Assembly (NCBI RefSeq): GCF_014836495.1
Contig: NZ_JACSQT010000001.1
Span: 248,001 to 312,000, forward strand
Origin: Cytobacillus stercorigallinarum
GTDB taxonomy: Bacteria; Bacillota; Bacilli; Bacillales; Cytobacillaceae
Direction: 5' to 3'
Length of the DNA stretch: 64,000 nt
Below, one piece after another: positions 39,715 through 50,137 of the stretch. Within the stretch, counting starts at the first letter, position 1; every line of letters begins with the position of its first letter. The translations under genes were made by a program, and so were the position numbers. The notes beneath the pieces are model-generated. The model did no database searches, had not been told where the DNA came from, and was given only the letters and a program-made list of their open reading frames with translations.

Positions 39715-40695
39715 ATGAATAGTCAATTTAATCGTCACCGCCGTTTACGTAGGACAGCAAATATGCGCAATCTAGTTAGAGAAACGCATCTACATGTGGA
39801 GGATTTTATTTATCCTATTTTTGTTGCAGAAGGCCAAGATATTAAAAAAGAAATTCCTTCTATGCCAGGTATTTATAATTTATCATTAGACCATTTAACT
39901 GAAGAGATGGATGAGGTTGTTTCTTTAGGTATCCAATCTATTTTATTATTTGGTGTTCCTCTTGAAAAAGATGATTGTGGTACACAGGCGTATCATGAAC
40001 ATGGAATTGTCCAAGAAGCAACAAGATTAATTAAGGAGAAGTATCCAGACATTTTGGTCGTTGCTGATACTTGTCTTTGTGAGTATACTGACCATGGCCA
40101 TTGTGGATTGATTGAAAATGGGGAAATATTAAATGACGCTTCATTAGAATTACTTGTGCAAACAGCTATTAGTCAAGCGAAAGCCGGTGCAGATATTATT
40201 GCTCCTTCCAATATGATGGATGGATTTACAATAGCTATTCGTGAAGGTCTTGATGAGGCAGGCTTTGAACATATACCTGTTATGTCTTATGCGGTCAAAT
40301 ACGCGTCTGCTTTTTACGGGCCATTTAGAGACGCTGCTGGTAGTACACCGCAATTTGGTGATCGGAAATCATACCAAATGGACCCTGCAAATCGCTTAGA
40401 AGCAATAAGAGAAGCTGAATCAGATTTAATGGAAGGTGCAGACTTCCTCATTGTAAAGCCTGGGATGCCTTATCTTGATATTGTTCGTGATGTGAAAAAC
40501 AATATTAATTTACCACTTGTTACTTATAATGTAAGTGGCGAATACTCCATGGTAAAAGCTGCTGCACAAAATGGCTGGATTGATGAAGAAAGAATCGTAC
40601 TTGAGATGCTAACAGGGATGAAGAGAGCTGGTAGTGATCTAATTATTACTTATCATGCAAAAGATGCAGCCAAATGGCTGAATTCACACAAATAA
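39715..40695 (+). CDS. hemB: Porphobilinogen synthase (delta-aminolevulinate dehydratase)
   Basis: The 326-residue enzyme has the zinc-type active-site cysteines C120, C122 and C130 in [14 protein letters not shown]. The Schiff-base lysines are in [16 protein letters not shown] (near 195) and [11 protein letters not shown] (near 247). It joins two aminolevulinates to porphobilinogen. The ribosome-binding site TTGGAGGTAG is strong. Confidence 0.97.
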   Translation: MNSQFNRHRRLRRTANMRNLVRETHLHVEDFIYPIFVAEGQDIKKEIPSMPGIYNLSLDHLTEEMDEVVSLGIQSILLFGVPLEKDDCGTQAYHEHGIVQEATRLIKEKYPDILVVADTCLCEYTDHGHCGLIENGEILNDASLELLVQTAISQAKAGADIIAPSNMMDGFTIAIREGLDEAGFEHIPVMSYAVKYASAFYGPFRDAAGSTPQFGDRKSYQMDPANRLEAIREAESDLMEGADFLIVKPGMPYLDIVRDVKNNINLPLVTYNVSGEYSMVKAAAQNGWIDEERIVLEMLTGMKRAGSDLIITYHAKDAAKWLNSHK

Positions 40696-40711
40696 GAAAA
40701 GAGGGATGTTT

Positions 40712-41998
40712 ATGCGTTCATATGAAAAGTCACAAGCCGCATTTAAAGAAGCAGTTAAACTCATGCCTGGTGGAGTAAACTCCCCAGTCCGTGCCTTTAA
40801 GTCGGTCGATATGGATCCGATTTTTATGGAAAAAGGCCAAGGGTCAAAAATCTATGATATTGATGGGAATGAATATATCGATTATGTCCTTTCATGGGGC
40901 CCGCTCATTTTAGGACATGCTAATGAAAAAGTCGTTTCTGCAGTGAAGGAAGTTGCTGAAAATGGAACAAGTTTCGGGGCACCAACACTAATTGAAAATG
41001 AATTAGCACAGCTTGTCATCGATCGTGTTCCTTCAATTGATGTAATTCGGATGGTTTCATCAGGTACAGAAGCAACGATGAGTGCACTAAGATTAGCTAG
41101 AGGGTTCACAGGACGGAATAAAATTTTGAAGTTTGAGGGCTGTTATCACGGTCATGGGGATTCTCTCTTAATTAAAGCGGGTTCTGGTGTAGCTACACTT
41201 GGATTGCCTGATAGCCCTGGTGTGCCTGAAGGGATTGCTAAGAATACGATTACAGTTCCTTACAATGATCTTGAAGGTGTGAAATACGCTTTTGAACAAT
41301 TTGGTGAAGATATCGCTGCCATCATCGTTGAACCTGTCGCTGGTAATATGGGAGTTGTCCCTCCAGTAGAAGGATTTTTGCAAGGGTTGCGTGATGTGAC
41401 AAATGAATACGGCGCCCTTCTTATTTTTGATGAGGTGATGACAGGTTTCCGTGTGGATTATAACTGTGCCCAAGGTTTCTTCGGCATTACACCTGATTTA
41501 ACTTGCTTAGGAAAAGTTATAGGTGGTGGACTGCCTGTGGGTGCGTACGGTGGTAAACGGGAAATTATGGAGCAAGTTGCACCAAGTGGGCCTATTTATC
41601 AAGCAGGTACTCTATCAGGTAACCCGCTTGCGATGGCTGCAGGGTATGCGACATTAAGCCAATTAACACCTGATACGTATGCGAGCTTTATTAAGAAAGC
41701 CGATAAACTCGAATTAGGCTTGAGAACAGCAGCAGAAAAATATGAGATTCCACATACAATTAACCGTGCAGGATCAATGATTGGTCTATTTTTTACAAAT
41801 GAAGATGTCATTAATTATGATAAAGCGAGAACGTCTAATCTTGACTTCTTTGCTTCTTATTATCGTGAAATGGCGCTTCAAGGCGTATTCCTTCCACCAT
41901 CACAATTCGAAGGTTTATTCCTATCTACAGCGTTAACGGATGAAGATATTGATCAAACAATTGTCGCAGCTGAAAAAGCATTTGCGAAATTGAAATAA
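40712..41998 (+). CDS. hemL: Glutamate-1-semialdehyde 2,1-aminomutase
   Basis: This 428-residue PLP enzyme forms delta-aminolevulinate from glutamate-1-semialdehyde. The PLP lysine is K268 in [33 protein letters not shown] near 122 binds the cofactor phosphate. The ATG at 40712 is chosen over 40706 because AAGAGGG lies seven bases before 40712 but abuts 40706, and MRSYEKS is the family N-terminus. It is the last gene of the hem operon. Confidence 0.97.
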   Translation: MRSYEKSQAAFKEAVKLMPGGVNSPVRAFKSVDMDPIFMEKGQGSKIYDIDGNEYIDYVLSWGPLILGHANEKVVSAVKEVAENGTSFGAPTLIENELAQLVIDRVPSIDVIRMVSSGTEATMSALRLARGFTGRNKILKFEGCYHGHGDSLLIKAGSGVATLGLPDSPGVPEGIAKNTITVPYNDLEGVKYAFEQFGEDIAAIIVEPVAGNMGVVPPVEGFLQGLRDVTNEYGALLIFDEVMTGFRVDYNCAQGFFGITPDLTCLGKVIGGGLPVGAYGGKREIMEQVAPSGPIYQAGTLSGNPLAMAAGYATLSQLTPDTYASFIKKADKLELGLRTAAEKYEIPHTINRAGSMIGLFFTNEDVINYDKARTSNLDFFASYYREMALQGVFLPPSQFEGLFLSTALTDEDIDQTIVAAEKAFAKLK

Positions 41999-42004
41999 GT
42001 TTTT

Positions 42005-42041
42005 AGCGAACAAATTCCGAAATGGAATTGTTCGCTTTTTT
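42005..42041 (+). terminator. Rho-independent terminator of the hem operon
   Basis: AGCGAACAAATTCC pairs with GGAATTGTTCGCT (one bulged A) and is followed by a run of six Ts. Confidence 0.92.
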
Positions 42042-42283
42042 ATTTTCGATAGACAAATGCTTTAGAGAGCGCGCAAAGAGAAGAATATCAGTAACAAAGA
42101 GGTAAAGACAGCTGCATTGATAAGGCTCAAACATTGGGAAACAATCAAAGAGAAAGTTATGTAGACGATGATCTCCGTGTGAAAAGGCGTTAGATTTTAA
42201 CATTCACAGGTCCTAAATTGATCGATTCCCCTTTAACAATATCGTTAATCTAGCGAAGACTCGCTCCTTTCTAAGTAAAGTAA
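42042..42283 (+). other. Gene-free stretch between hemL and the spoVID promoter
   Basis: No frame with a ribosome-binding site or recognisable product and no strong repeat was found. Confidence 0.6.
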
Positions 42284-42312
42284 TCATAATTCACTTTTCG
42301 CCCTCATAAAGT
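42284..42312 (+). promoter_or_regulatory. sigma-E-type promoter of spoVID
   Basis: TCATAAT (42284-42290) matches the sigma-E -35 KMATATT at six of seven positions, and 14 bases later CATAAAGT (42305-42312) fits CATANNNT. spoVID is a sigma-E gene in B. subtilis. The start near 42319 lies about 45 bases before the ATG. Confidence 0.62.
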
Positions 42313-42364
42313 GTAAGAGAAAAGATGTTATTGTTTTTTGATGATATGGGAGGAGGAGTCGAAT

Positions 42365-43456
42365 ATGTCTCAAGGAAATCCGTCGAACTTGCGGTTTTCG
42401 CTAGAGGAATCCGTTTGGTTTCAAAAAGGACAGGAAGTATCACAATTACTTTCGATTTCACTTGATCCGAATATAACGATTCAGGATAGTGAGCAGTATG
42501 TAACAATTCAAGGAGCCCTAGAACTAACAGGTGAATATCATCGTGATGAATCAACCGAGGAAAGTATGAATGAACCACCATCTACATTAAGATTTATCCA
42601 ATCTGTGGAAGAAAGGGAAGAGGGCGTATGTGAGTTTACTCACTATTTTCCTGTAGATATTACAATCCCAAATAATCGCATTGAAAGATTGGATGATATT
42701 GATGTCCAAGTAGAGTCATTTGATTATATGTTTCCTGAAAGAAGTTGCATGAAGCTCCATGCCAACTTGACGATATCTGGTTTGTATGGTGATCAACAGC
42801 ATGTAGCATATACCGAAGATGAGAATAATGTGCTAGAGCTTGACACGGTCGAACGTTCAACGGCTCAAGTTGAAGAAGAAGATACCAGTCGTGAAGAAGA
42901 ACATACAGAGATTAACTTCACCTTACCGGAGGAAAATAAAAAAGATGAGGATGTGTTTGTTGCTGAAGCGAAGCAGGAGCCAGAAGTGGTTGAAGAAGAA
43001 CCGGTTTTAAATCGCTCCTTACCTATTCTTGAGCCCCATGAAGAGGAACCCATTGATATGCCAGAGGTTTCTTTTATAGCTAATCGATATGAAGAGAAAA
43101 AGCAGGAAGCAGAAGAAATCTTTGAGGTTAAGCAAGTAGAAGAAACAAAACCGGTTCAAGAGCATGAAGAGGTGAAAGATGAGCTTGAATCTTCTTCGGA
43201 AGAAGTCAAACAACAGAAGAAGAAAGTAAAGGGCAAAAAAAGCATGAGTTTAACAGAATTTTTTGCTCGTAAAGAAGATGAAGAACAATTGACGAAGGTT
43301 AAGGTATGTATTGTCCAGCCCAATGACACGATTGATCTTATTTCAGAAAGATATGATGTGACACCACAAATATTAATGAGAGCCAATCAACTTGAATTGA
43401 ATCAAGAAGTGCATGAAGGCCAAGTATTATATATCCCTGTAGCTGTAACAAACTAG
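42365..43456 (+). CDS. spoVID: SpoVID, spore coat encasement protein with C-terminal LysM
   Basis: The 363-residue protein starts with the conserved SpoVID N-terminal region (LRFSLEESVWFQKGQEVSQL, then LDPNITIQDSEQYVTIQG). It has a long acidic, low-complexity middle (about 165-295) and ends in a LysM domain (about 318-362: VQPNDTIDLISERYDV, VLYIP). SpoVID drives coat encasement with SafA around the forespore. At 363 residues it is far shorter than the roughly 575-residue B. subtilis protein, the difference being in the acidic middle. The ATG at 42365 follows GGGAGGAGGAG; the ATG at 42338 is upstream of that site. Confidence 0.93.
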   Translation: MSQGNPSNLRFSLEESVWFQKGQEVSQLLSISLDPNITIQDSEQYVTIQGALELTGEYHRDESTEESMNEPPSTLRFIQSVEEREEGVCEFTHYFPVDITIPNNRIERLDDIDVQVESFDYMFPERSCMKLHANLTISGLYGDQQHVAYTEDENNVLELDTVERSTAQVEEEDTSREEEHTEINFTLPEENKKDEDVFVAEAKQEPEVVEEEPVLNRSLPILEPHEEEPIDMPEVSFIANRYEEKKQEAEEIFEVKQVEETKPVQEHEEVKDELESSSEEVKQQKKKVKGKKSMSLTEFFARKEDEEQLTKVKVCIVQPNDTIDLISERYDVTPQILMRANQLELNQEVHEGQVLYIPVAVTN

Positions 43457-43480
43457 CAGCTGATAAGGGTAGCCTATTAT

Positions 43481-43510
43481 GAGCAGATCTCACCGGTCTG
43501 CTCGCATTTT
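43481..43510 (+). terminator. Hairpin after spoVID
   Basis: GAGCAGA / TCTGCTC with a nine-base loop, followed by GCATTTTT. It is a weak terminator candidate between spoVID and ysxE. Confidence 0.5.
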
Positions 43511-43568
43511 TATCAGTGTCACTTGTTTACTTACCAATAAAGGTAAGGGAGGAAAGTGAGTGGTCTAA

Positions 43569-44636
43569 GTGGCAAAGGAAAATAGATTAAAAAAATATGG
43601 TCCCATTTTAAAACACTATGCACTTGAGCCTAATTTCATCGAAAGTTTTGGTAGCGTTCAGAAGGTTTACTCTAGCAAAGGTGTTTTTTCTTTGAAAAAA
43701 ATAAAAGCAAATCATGGAGCGGACTTCATTCGTTATATTCAACAATTATACCAGATGGGATACAACCGGATTGTCCCGATTTATCCGACGGTTGACGGTA
43801 GGTATGCCGTTTTACACGAACAAAAGCTGTATTACTTAATGCCTTGGCTAGCAAATGAGATTAAAGAAGATCAATTTGAACGTCATCAACAAATGTTTAG
43901 AGAACTTGCTCGCTTGCATGTCTTAAGTACGAAAGAAGTGGAAGTTTCTAAGGAAGAACGTGAGGAGCATTATGAAAATACGTTACTAGAATGGGAAAAG
44001 CAGAGTGAATTTTTAAATGGTTTTATTGAAACATGTGAATCTAGGGAATATATGTCTCCTTATGAGTTGATGTTTACACAATATTATAATGATATCGCTC
44101 AAGCGTTAACTTTCTCAACGAAGAAATTAAAGGATTGGTACGAGAAAACAAAGGAAGAGGAAAAAGTTCGTACTGCTGTTATACACGGAAAAATTTCTAC
44201 CGAACATTTTTTGTATGATGAGCGTGGATATGGTTATTTTTTGAATTTTGAGGAAGCGAAGAGAAGTTCACCTATGCATGATCTTCTTCCGTTCTTATCA
44301 AGATCTTTAAAAACCTTTCCGAAGCGTGCGGACGATGCCGTCGATTGGATTTACACTTATTTTAAGCATTATCCGTTTAGAGAAGATGAAATGCTTTTAT
44401 TTCAAAGTTATTTTGCTCATCCAGGACCTGTCATTCGCGCAGCAGAAAAATATCATAATGGTAAGTCGAGAAAGAATGAAAGAAAGCATGTAGAACATAT
44501 ACAAAGGCAATTTTGGTTATTAAAGAATACGGAATATGTAGCCATGAGGATTGATGAAATTGAGCGTCAGAAAAAACAAGCACAAGAAGCAGCTGAAAAA
44601 GCGAAGGCAGAACAAGAAGGAGCCCAAAATGGATAA
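43569..44636 (+). CDS. ysxE: Spore coat kinase-like protein YsxE (CotS family)
   Basis: The 355-residue protein belongs to the CotS/YutH/YsxE group of kinase-fold spore proteins, with the YNRIVPIYPTVDGRYAV and YYLMPWLA segments and the phosphotransferase-like VIHGKISTEHFLYDE near residue 205. It is encoded next to spoVID as in B. subtilis, where it is a mother-cell coat protein. No kinase activity can be claimed. It starts with GTG at 43569 with GGAGGAAAGTGAG upstream. The C-terminal 35 residues are a charged coiled-coil-like tail. Confidence 0.9.
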   Translation: MAKENRLKKYGPILKHYALEPNFIESFGSVQKVYSSKGVFSLKKIKANHGADFIRYIQQLYQMGYNRIVPIYPTVDGRYAVLHEQKLYYLMPWLANEIKEDQFERHQQMFRELARLHVLSTKEVEVSKEEREEHYENTLLEWEKQSEFLNGFIETCESREYMSPYELMFTQYYNDIAQALTFSTKKLKDWYEKTKEEEKVRTAVIHGKISTEHFLYDERGYGYFLNFEEAKRSSPMHDLLPFLSRSLKTFPKRADDAVDWIYTYFKHYPFREDEMLLFQSYFAHPGPVIRAAEKYHNGKSRKNERKHVEHIQRQFWLLKNTEYVAMRIDEIERQKKQAQEAAEKAKAEQEGAQNG

Positions 44637-44649
44637 AAACTGGGCTCCT
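44618..44649 (+). terminator. Hairpin overlapping the end of ysxE
   Basis: A perfect 9-bp stem AGGAGCCCA / TGGGCTCCT with a 14-base loop containing the ysxE stop. The sequence after it is AT-rich but has no clean T-run. Confidence 0.6.
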
Positions 44650-44829
44650 ATATTCATTTTAAGAAGCAATCAAACTTATTCGGTAAAAATTAATATATAG
44701 TGTGCATTTGCATCCTCATCCCGCCTTTTTTCATCATACATAACAAGTCTAAAATAAGAGCCATTTTTCTTATAAGTTGGTCCCTTTTTTTATTATCATG
44801 TATATAATAAAAAAAATTGGTCATCCTTA
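44650..44829 (+). other. AT-rich gap upstream of the valS promoter
   Basis: No gene, repeat or known RNA motif was seen in this stretch. Confidence 0.55.
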
Positions 44830-44859
44830 TTGACTATAGTGACTATTTTTAGGTAGTAT
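44830..44859 (+). promoter_or_regulatory. Candidate sigma-A promoter of valS
   Basis: TTGACT (44830-44835), an 18-base spacer and TAGTAT (44854-44859). The start near 44866 lies just before the T-box leader. Confidence 0.58.
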
Positions 44860-44884
44860 TATTTTATATTCAAACAAATGAAAA

Positions 44885-45136
44885 GCTTTGATAGGGAAGA
44901 GTACATTGGCGCTTTGCTTTAAGAGAGGAAAATCAATTGCTGAGAGATTTTCTAAGCGAATCCATTGGAAGGTCGCCCTGGAGCTTCTTTCGTGAACATA
45001 GTTCTATTATTAGCGAAAGACGGGAACGCCGTTATCCATTCGAGAGTCAATTACTAAAGATATCTGTAATTGAAAAAAAGGTGGTACCGCGGAAGCAACT
45101 CCATTCGTCCTTTTTGTGACGAGTGGAGTTTTTTAT
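44885..45136 (+). ncRNA. T-box leader, valine-specific (specifier GUC), of valS
   Basis: Stem I starts with GATAGGGAAGAGTACA (44890). A GA-rich CTGAGAGAT element follows (about 44939), and the specifier GTC is at 44972-44974. The T-box bulge AGGTGGTACCGCGG is at 45079-45092. The terminator pairs AACTCCATTCGTC with GACGAGTGGAGTT and ends in Ts (45097-45135). The specifier agrees with the downstream valyl-tRNA synthetase. Confidence 0.94.
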
Positions 45137-45191
45137 TTTGCTTTTGTTTGATTGTTAGCGATAAGCGAATGTGAGAAAGGATGAATAGGCG

Positions 45192-47837
45192 ATGGAAGAG
45201 AATAATATCACGATGCCAACAAAATATGACCCTCAGTCTATTGAACAAGGTCGTTATGATTGGTGGTTAAAAGGAAAATATTTTGAGGCAAAAGATGATC
45301 CGGAGAAAAAACCTTATACGATTGTGATTCCGCCACCAAATGTAACGGGAAGATTGCATCTAGGTCATGCATGGGATACAACGCTGCAAGATATTTTGAC
45401 GAGAATGAAGCGCATGCAAGGCTATGATGTGCTATGGCTACCTGGTATGGACCATGCAGGTATTGCTACTCAAGCAAAAGTTGAGCAAAAACTGCGCGAA
45501 GAAGGCAAAAGTCGTTATGATCTAGGTCGTGAAGCCTTTGTAGAGGAAACGTGGAAATGGACGAATGAATATAAAGGACATATTAGACAACAATGGTCTA
45601 AGCTTGGTCTCGGTTTAGATTATAACCGTGAACGCTTTACACTAGATGAAGGGTTATCAGATGCTGTACAAGAAGTTTTCGTTGCTTTATACAATAAAGG
45701 TTTGATTTATAGAGGCGAGTATATTATTAACTGGGACCCTTCTACTCAAACCGCTTTATCTGATATAGAAGTTATTCATAAAGATGTTCAAGGGGCATTC
45801 TATCATATGCGCTATCCATTAACAGATGGTAGTGGTCATATTGAAATTGCGACAACAAGACCTGAAACGATGCTTGGTGATACAGCGGTTGCAGTTCACC
45901 CTAAAGATGAGCGTTATCAACACTTGATTGGTAAAACGGTTAAACTTCCTATTACTGGCAGAGAAATTCCGATTGTTGCAGATGATTATGTTGACATGGA
46001 ATTTGGTTCAGGAGCAGTAAAAATTACACCAGCTCATGACCCAAATGACTTTGAAATTGGTAATCGTCACAATCTAACAAGAATTCTAGTAATGAATGAA
46101 GACGGGTCAATGAATGAGAATGCTGGCAAATATCAAGGGTTAGATCGTTTCGAATGTCGTAAACAAATCGTTAAAGATTTGCAAGAAGAAGGTATTCTTT
46201 TTGAAATCGAAGAGCATCTTCATTCTGTTGGTCATTCAGAACGTAGTGGAGCAGTTGTAGAACCTTATTTGTCTACCCAATGGTTTGTAAAAATGCAACC
46301 ACTTGCTGATGCGTCAGTTGAGTTGCAAAAGGGTGAAGATAAAGTCAACTTCGTTCCAGATCGTTTTGAAAATACGTATTTACGCTGGATGGAAAATATT
46401 CGTGACTGGTGTATTTCTCGTCAACTTTGGTGGGGCCATCGCATCCCAGCTTGGTATCATAAGGAAACAGGTGAAGTATATGTAGGAACAGAAGCACCAA
46501 GTGATAGTGAGAACTGGAAACAAGATGAAGATGTGCTTGATACATGGTTTTCATCAGCGTTATGGCCATTCTCTACCTTAGGCTGGCCGAATGAAGAAAG
46601 TGCTGATTTTAAACGTTATTATCCGACTGATGCGTTAGTAACCGGTTATGATATCATTTTCTTCTGGGTATCTAGAATGATTTTCCAAGGTATTGAATTT
46701 ACTGGTGGCCGTCCATTTAAAGATGTACTTATTCACGGGTTGGTTCGTGATGCGGAAGGTCGTAAGATGAGTAAGTCACTAGGTAATGGCGTTGATCCAA
46801 TGGATGTGATTGAGAAATATGGTGCAGACTCTTTACGCTATTTCTTATCAACAGGAAGCTCACCAGGTCAAGATTTACGTTTCAGCTTTGAAAAAGTAGA
46901 ATCTACGTGGAATTTTGCCAATAAAATTTGGAATGCTTCTCGATTTGCTTTGATGAACATGAATGGATTAACTTATGATGAAATTGATTTAACTGGTGAA
47001 AAATCGGTTGCAGATAAATGGATTCTCACTCGCTTGAATGAAACGATTGAAACGGTAACAAGGCTATCCGATCGTTATGAGTTTGGTGAAGTAGGACGTA
47101 TCCTCTATAATTTCATTTGGGATGATTTCTGTGACTGGTATATTGAAATGGCGAAACTGCCATTATACGGTGAAGATGAAGCGGCTAAACAGACAACAAG
47201 ATCTGTTCTTGCTTATGTATTAGACCAAACAATGAGATTATTACATCCATTCATGCCGTTTATTACAGAGGAAATCTGGCAAAACCTTCCTCATAAAGGG
47301 GAATCGATTACAGTTGCCTCTTGGCCGACTGTGAATGAGGAACTTTCGGATAAAGCAGCAGCAGAAGAAATGAAACTGCTTGTTGAAATTATTCGTTCCG
47401 TACGTAATATTCGTGCAGAGGTAAACACACCATTGAGTAAGAAGATTGATATGCTCATTAAAACAAAAGATGAAAAAGTACAAAAAGTGTTAAGTAAAAA
47501 TGTTGGTTATATTGAACGCTTCTGTAACCCTGAGCAATTAACCATAGCGATTGATGCGAAAGCACCTGATAAAGCGATGACGGCAATTGTTACTGGAGCA
47601 GAAATTATTCTACCATTAGCAGGTTTAATTAATATCGACGAAGAAATTGCTCGTCTGCAAAAAGAATGGGATAAGTTAAATAAAGAAGTAGAGCGTGTTC
47701 AGAAAAAATTAAGCAATGAAGGTTTTCTGAAGAAAGCACCTGAAAAAGTAATCGCTGAAGAAAAAGCGAAAGAACAGGATTATAGCGAAAAACGCTCAGC
47801 AGTTGAAGCACGAATGAACGAATTAAAAGGTGAATAA
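45192..47837 (+). CDS. valS: Valyl-tRNA synthetase
   Basis: The 881-residue class Ia synthetase has the HIGH-type motif HLGHAWD near residue 55, the editing CP1 domain in the middle ([25 protein letters not shown]), KMSKS near 525 in [11 protein letters not shown], the anticodon-binding helical domain, and the C-terminal coiled coil (about 815-880) typical of ValRS. The start is supported by GAAAGGATG. It is controlled by a valine T-box. Confidence 0.98.
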   Translation: MEENNITMPTKYDPQSIEQGRYDWWLKGKYFEAKDDPEKKPYTIVIPPPNVTGRLHLGHAWDTTLQDILTRMKRMQGYDVLWLPGMDHAGIATQAKVEQKLREEGKSRYDLGREAFVEETWKWTNEYKGHIRQQWSKLGLGLDYNRERFTLDEGLSDAVQEVFVALYNKGLIYRGEYIINWDPSTQTALSDIEVIHKDVQGAFYHMRYPLTDGSGHIEIATTRPETMLGDTAVAVHPKDERYQHLIGKTVKLPITGREIPIVADDYVDMEFGSGAVKITPAHDPNDFEIGNRHNLTRILVMNEDGSMNENAGKYQGLDRFECRKQIVKDLQEEGILFEIEEHLHSVGHSERSGAVVEPYLSTQWFVKMQPLADASVELQKGEDKVNFVPDRFENTYLRWMENIRDWCISRQLWWGHRIPAWYHKETGEVYVGTEAPSDSENWKQDEDVLDTWFSSALWPFSTLGWPNEESADFKRYYPTDALVTGYDIIFFWVSRMIFQGIEFTGGRPFKDVLIHGLVRDAEGRKMSKSLGNGVDPMDVIEKYGADSLRYFLSTGSSPGQDLRFSFEKVESTWNFANKIWNASRFALMNMNGLTYDEIDLTGEKSVADKWILTRLNETIETVTRLSDRYEFGEVGRILYNFIWDDFCDWYIEMAKLPLYGEDEAAKQTTRSVLAYVLDQTMRLLHPFMPFITEEIWQNLPHKGESITVASWPTVNEELSDKAAAEEMKLLVEIIRSVRNIRAEVNTPLSKKIDMLIKTKDEKVQKVLSKNVGYIERFCNPEQLTIAIDAKAPDKAMTAIVTGAEIILPLAGLINIDEEIARLQKEWDKLNKEVERVQKKLSNEGFLKKAPEKVIAEEKAKEQDYSEKRSAVEARMNELKGE

Positions 47838-47909
47838 GGTATAATAGGAGGGGAGGCGAAATATCGTCTCCTCTTATCATGGTTATATTAATAAAGGTGG
47901 CAGATAGAC

Positions 47910-49208
47910 ATGTTTACAACATATGAAGAAGCAATTGGTTGGATTCATTCTCGTCTTCGTCTTGGGATTAAACCAGGATTACAAAGGATGGAATGGATGA
48001 TGGAAAAGTTGAATCATCCAGAAAGAAGACTGAAGGTCATACATATAGGGGGAACGAACGGTAAAGGTTCAACACTTGCTTATATCCATTCGATCCTTGA
48101 AGCAGAAGGGATTATGGTAGGTACATTTACTTCTCCGTATATAGAGCAATTTAATGAACGGATTACATTAGGCGGCAAGCCGATTTCTGATAATGATATT
48201 GTACAGCTAGTGAATGATATTTATCCACTTGCAGTAGAGCTTGAAGGATCAGAACTAGGAGAGCCATCTGAATTTGAAATTATAACAACAATGGCGATTC
48301 ATTATTTTGCCCATATTGAACCAGTTGATATTGCATTATTTGAAGTAGGATTAGGTGGCAGACTAGATTCAACAAATGTCCTTCATCCACTATTATCTAT
48401 CATTACAAATATTGGTCTTGATCACACAGCCATATTAGGTGATACGATTGAGAAGATTGCCTCTGAAAAAGCTGGGATTATAAAGACTGGGACACCAATT
48501 ATTACTGGTGTAAAGCAGGATGAGGCAGTGGCTGTTATCGAAAAGACGGCAAAAGAAAAACATGCAAAAGTTTATCAAGCAAATAAGCAATTCCAAGCAG
48601 AGCATATCGTATCGACAGAAGTGGGTGAGGCCTTTTCTTTTCATAATACATTTAGTCAAAGAGACTATTTAGAAATATCGATGCCAGGTGTTCATCAAGT
48701 AGAAAATGCCAGCTTGGCACTAATGGCGATTGATTTTCTGAATCAATATTTTTCCTTTGTGATCTCAGAAGAAAGCATTGGGAAAGGCTTGAAGAGCACG
48801 TATTGGCCCGGTCGTTTTGAGCGCGTAGCGACATCCCCACTAACAATTTTAGACGGAGCACATAATGAAGAAGGAATGACTGCGCTTTGTAACGAATTAG
48901 AAAAGCGCTACCAAGATCGTGATATTTATTTTATTTTTGCAGCATTACAGGACAAACCACTTCAAGGCATGATTCAAAAAATGGAGGATTGTGCGAAAGC
49001 GATTACTTTTGTAACGTTTGAATTTCCTCGTGCCGCAAAAGCTGAGGAACTGTCTGCAATCAGTCAAAAGCATCAGCACTCCGTTACAGCTGATTGGCAA
49101 GCAGCAATCAAAGAAACAAAAGCGACCATGCGTGCAAATGACGTTCTAGTGATTACAGGTTCCCTATACTTTATTTCCGAAGTAAAGCGTTTTCTTGCTC
49201 ATCAATAA
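47910..49208 (+). CDS. folC: Folylpolyglutamate / dihydrofolate synthase
   Basis: This 432-residue Mur-ligase-fold enzyme adds glutamates to folates. The P-loop HIGGTNGKGSTLAYIHS is near residue 46, the FTSPYIEQFNERI segment near 74, and LDGAHNEEGM marks the C-terminal domain near 313. It lies about 70 bases after valS with AAAGGTGG upstream, probably in the same transcript. Confidence 0.96.
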   Translation: MFTTYEEAIGWIHSRLRLGIKPGLQRMEWMMEKLNHPERRLKVIHIGGTNGKGSTLAYIHSILEAEGIMVGTFTSPYIEQFNERITLGGKPISDNDIVQLVNDIYPLAVELEGSELGEPSEFEIITTMAIHYFAHIEPVDIALFEVGLGGRLDSTNVLHPLLSIITNIGLDHTAILGDTIEKIASEKAGIIKTGTPIITGVKQDEAVAVIEKTAKEKHAKVYQANKQFQAEHIVSTEVGEAFSFHNTFSQRDYLEISMPGVHQVENASLALMAIDFLNQYFSFVISEESIGKGLKSTYWPGRFERVATSPLTILDGAHNEEGMTALCNELEKRYQDRDIYFIFAALQDKPLQGMIQKMEDCAKAITFVTFEFPRAAKAEELSAISQKHQHSVTADWQAAIKETKATMRANDVLVITGSLYFISEVKRFLAHQ

Positions 49209-49250
49209 TGTTTGGTTACGATGAATCTGGCTTGTAGCCGTTTATGTATA

Positions 49251-49292
49251 GGGCATCCAAAAGTGGAAAATGGCTTTTTGGATTGCCCTTTA
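49251..49292 (+). terminator. Rho-independent terminator after folC
   Basis: GGGCATCCAAAA pairs with TTTTGGATTGCCC (one bulge) around a 13-base loop, and TTTA follows. Confidence 0.75.
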
Positions 49293-49343
49293 CCTTTCAT
49301 TGTACCAGCATGAATAGAGCAATTAACGTTTGAGTATTATGTG

Positions 49344-49835
49344 TTATTCAAGCAGAAAGTCCTTTTCTTGAGCAATAAAATCACCATTTGGGATGTATTC
49401 ACCGTTGTTCCCCCACTCATAAGATAAACGCCATCTTTAGCAATAATCCTGCCATTAAATTCTCATAGAAGGTTACACTTTCATATGGAGCGAAAACAAC
49501 TCTGCTCAACCGTTTCAATCCATTGAATTTGTGAACTGATACCGGTAGCAATAATCACTGCCTTTGAAACCGGCTTATATAACGGTATTTTTCGTCAAGA
49601 TATGGAGTAATTTTAAATTGTCACTTTTTATTATGGAACCATAGCCATTTGCTTCATACCATTCTGCTAATTTGGTTTGATGAAAAGGGTAAGAAGGGAT
49701 GTAACAACCCGTTCACTCATCTAAAGACGTACCTTTTTGATAAGCGGATAAATCTATATTATTCGGGTGATACAATTCTCCACCATAGTTTGCTGAAGCT
49801 GAAGAAGAGAAGGGTGGAGTCCAATTAATTGTCAT
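49344..49835 (-). pseudogene. Degraded protein-coding remnant of unknown family, minus strand
   Basis: Translating the minus strand from the ATG at 49835 gives protein-like sequence (INWTPPFSSSASANYGGEL, then HPNNIDLSAYQKGTSLDE) that meets an in-frame TGA at 49713-49715. It continues sensibly afterwards (YIPSYPFHQTKLAEWYEAN). Further blocks follow in other frames (APYESVTFYENLMAGL, then RLSYEWGNNGEYIPNGDFI ending at a TAA at 49344-49346). At least one nonsense mutation and two or three frameshifts break it. No ribosome-binding site precedes the ATG. I do not recognise the family. Confidence 0.5.
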
Positions 49836-49875
49836 GTTTTGTTAAGAAAAAAAGCGCCATTTCAAAGAAAGCATA

Positions 49876-50089
49876 ACAAACGCAAATTCGCCTTCCACTC
49901 GCATCCGTCTTAGTAGGGTTTTTTCACAGCGGATCGTGCTCTTAAAAGCGGGTACCGGTCGAATGATAGCTACTGAATTATTCGGTAGCTAACCTTATTC
50001 GTAATGAGAAAATCCATCAGCTCATCAATGTGTTACAAACATCAAGAGAAGTTTGTATGCATACAATAGAGACAAGCGTAACGAAATGA
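49876..50089 (+). pseudogene. pilT: Remnant of pilT, type IV pilus retraction ATPase (C-terminal part)
   Basis: Fragments in two frames match the C-terminal half of PilT: IRLPLASVLVGFFSQRIV, AGTGRMIATELF, and NLIRNEKIHQLINVLQTSRE followed by MHTIETSVTK. The last block is diagnostic for PilT rather than PilB. Walker motifs and the N-terminal half are missing and frameshifts separate the blocks, so it cannot encode a working ATPase. Confidence 0.82.
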
Positions 50090-50137
50090 TTACATAAGGT
50101 ATGGCTATAAAAATGGGTTGAAAGACAAGTATATTGA

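Noticed and set aside
44937..45119. 60-residue plus-strand open frame
   Set aside because: It lies entirely inside the valS T-box leader, whose structure and conserved motifs explain the sequence. There is no ribosome-binding site.
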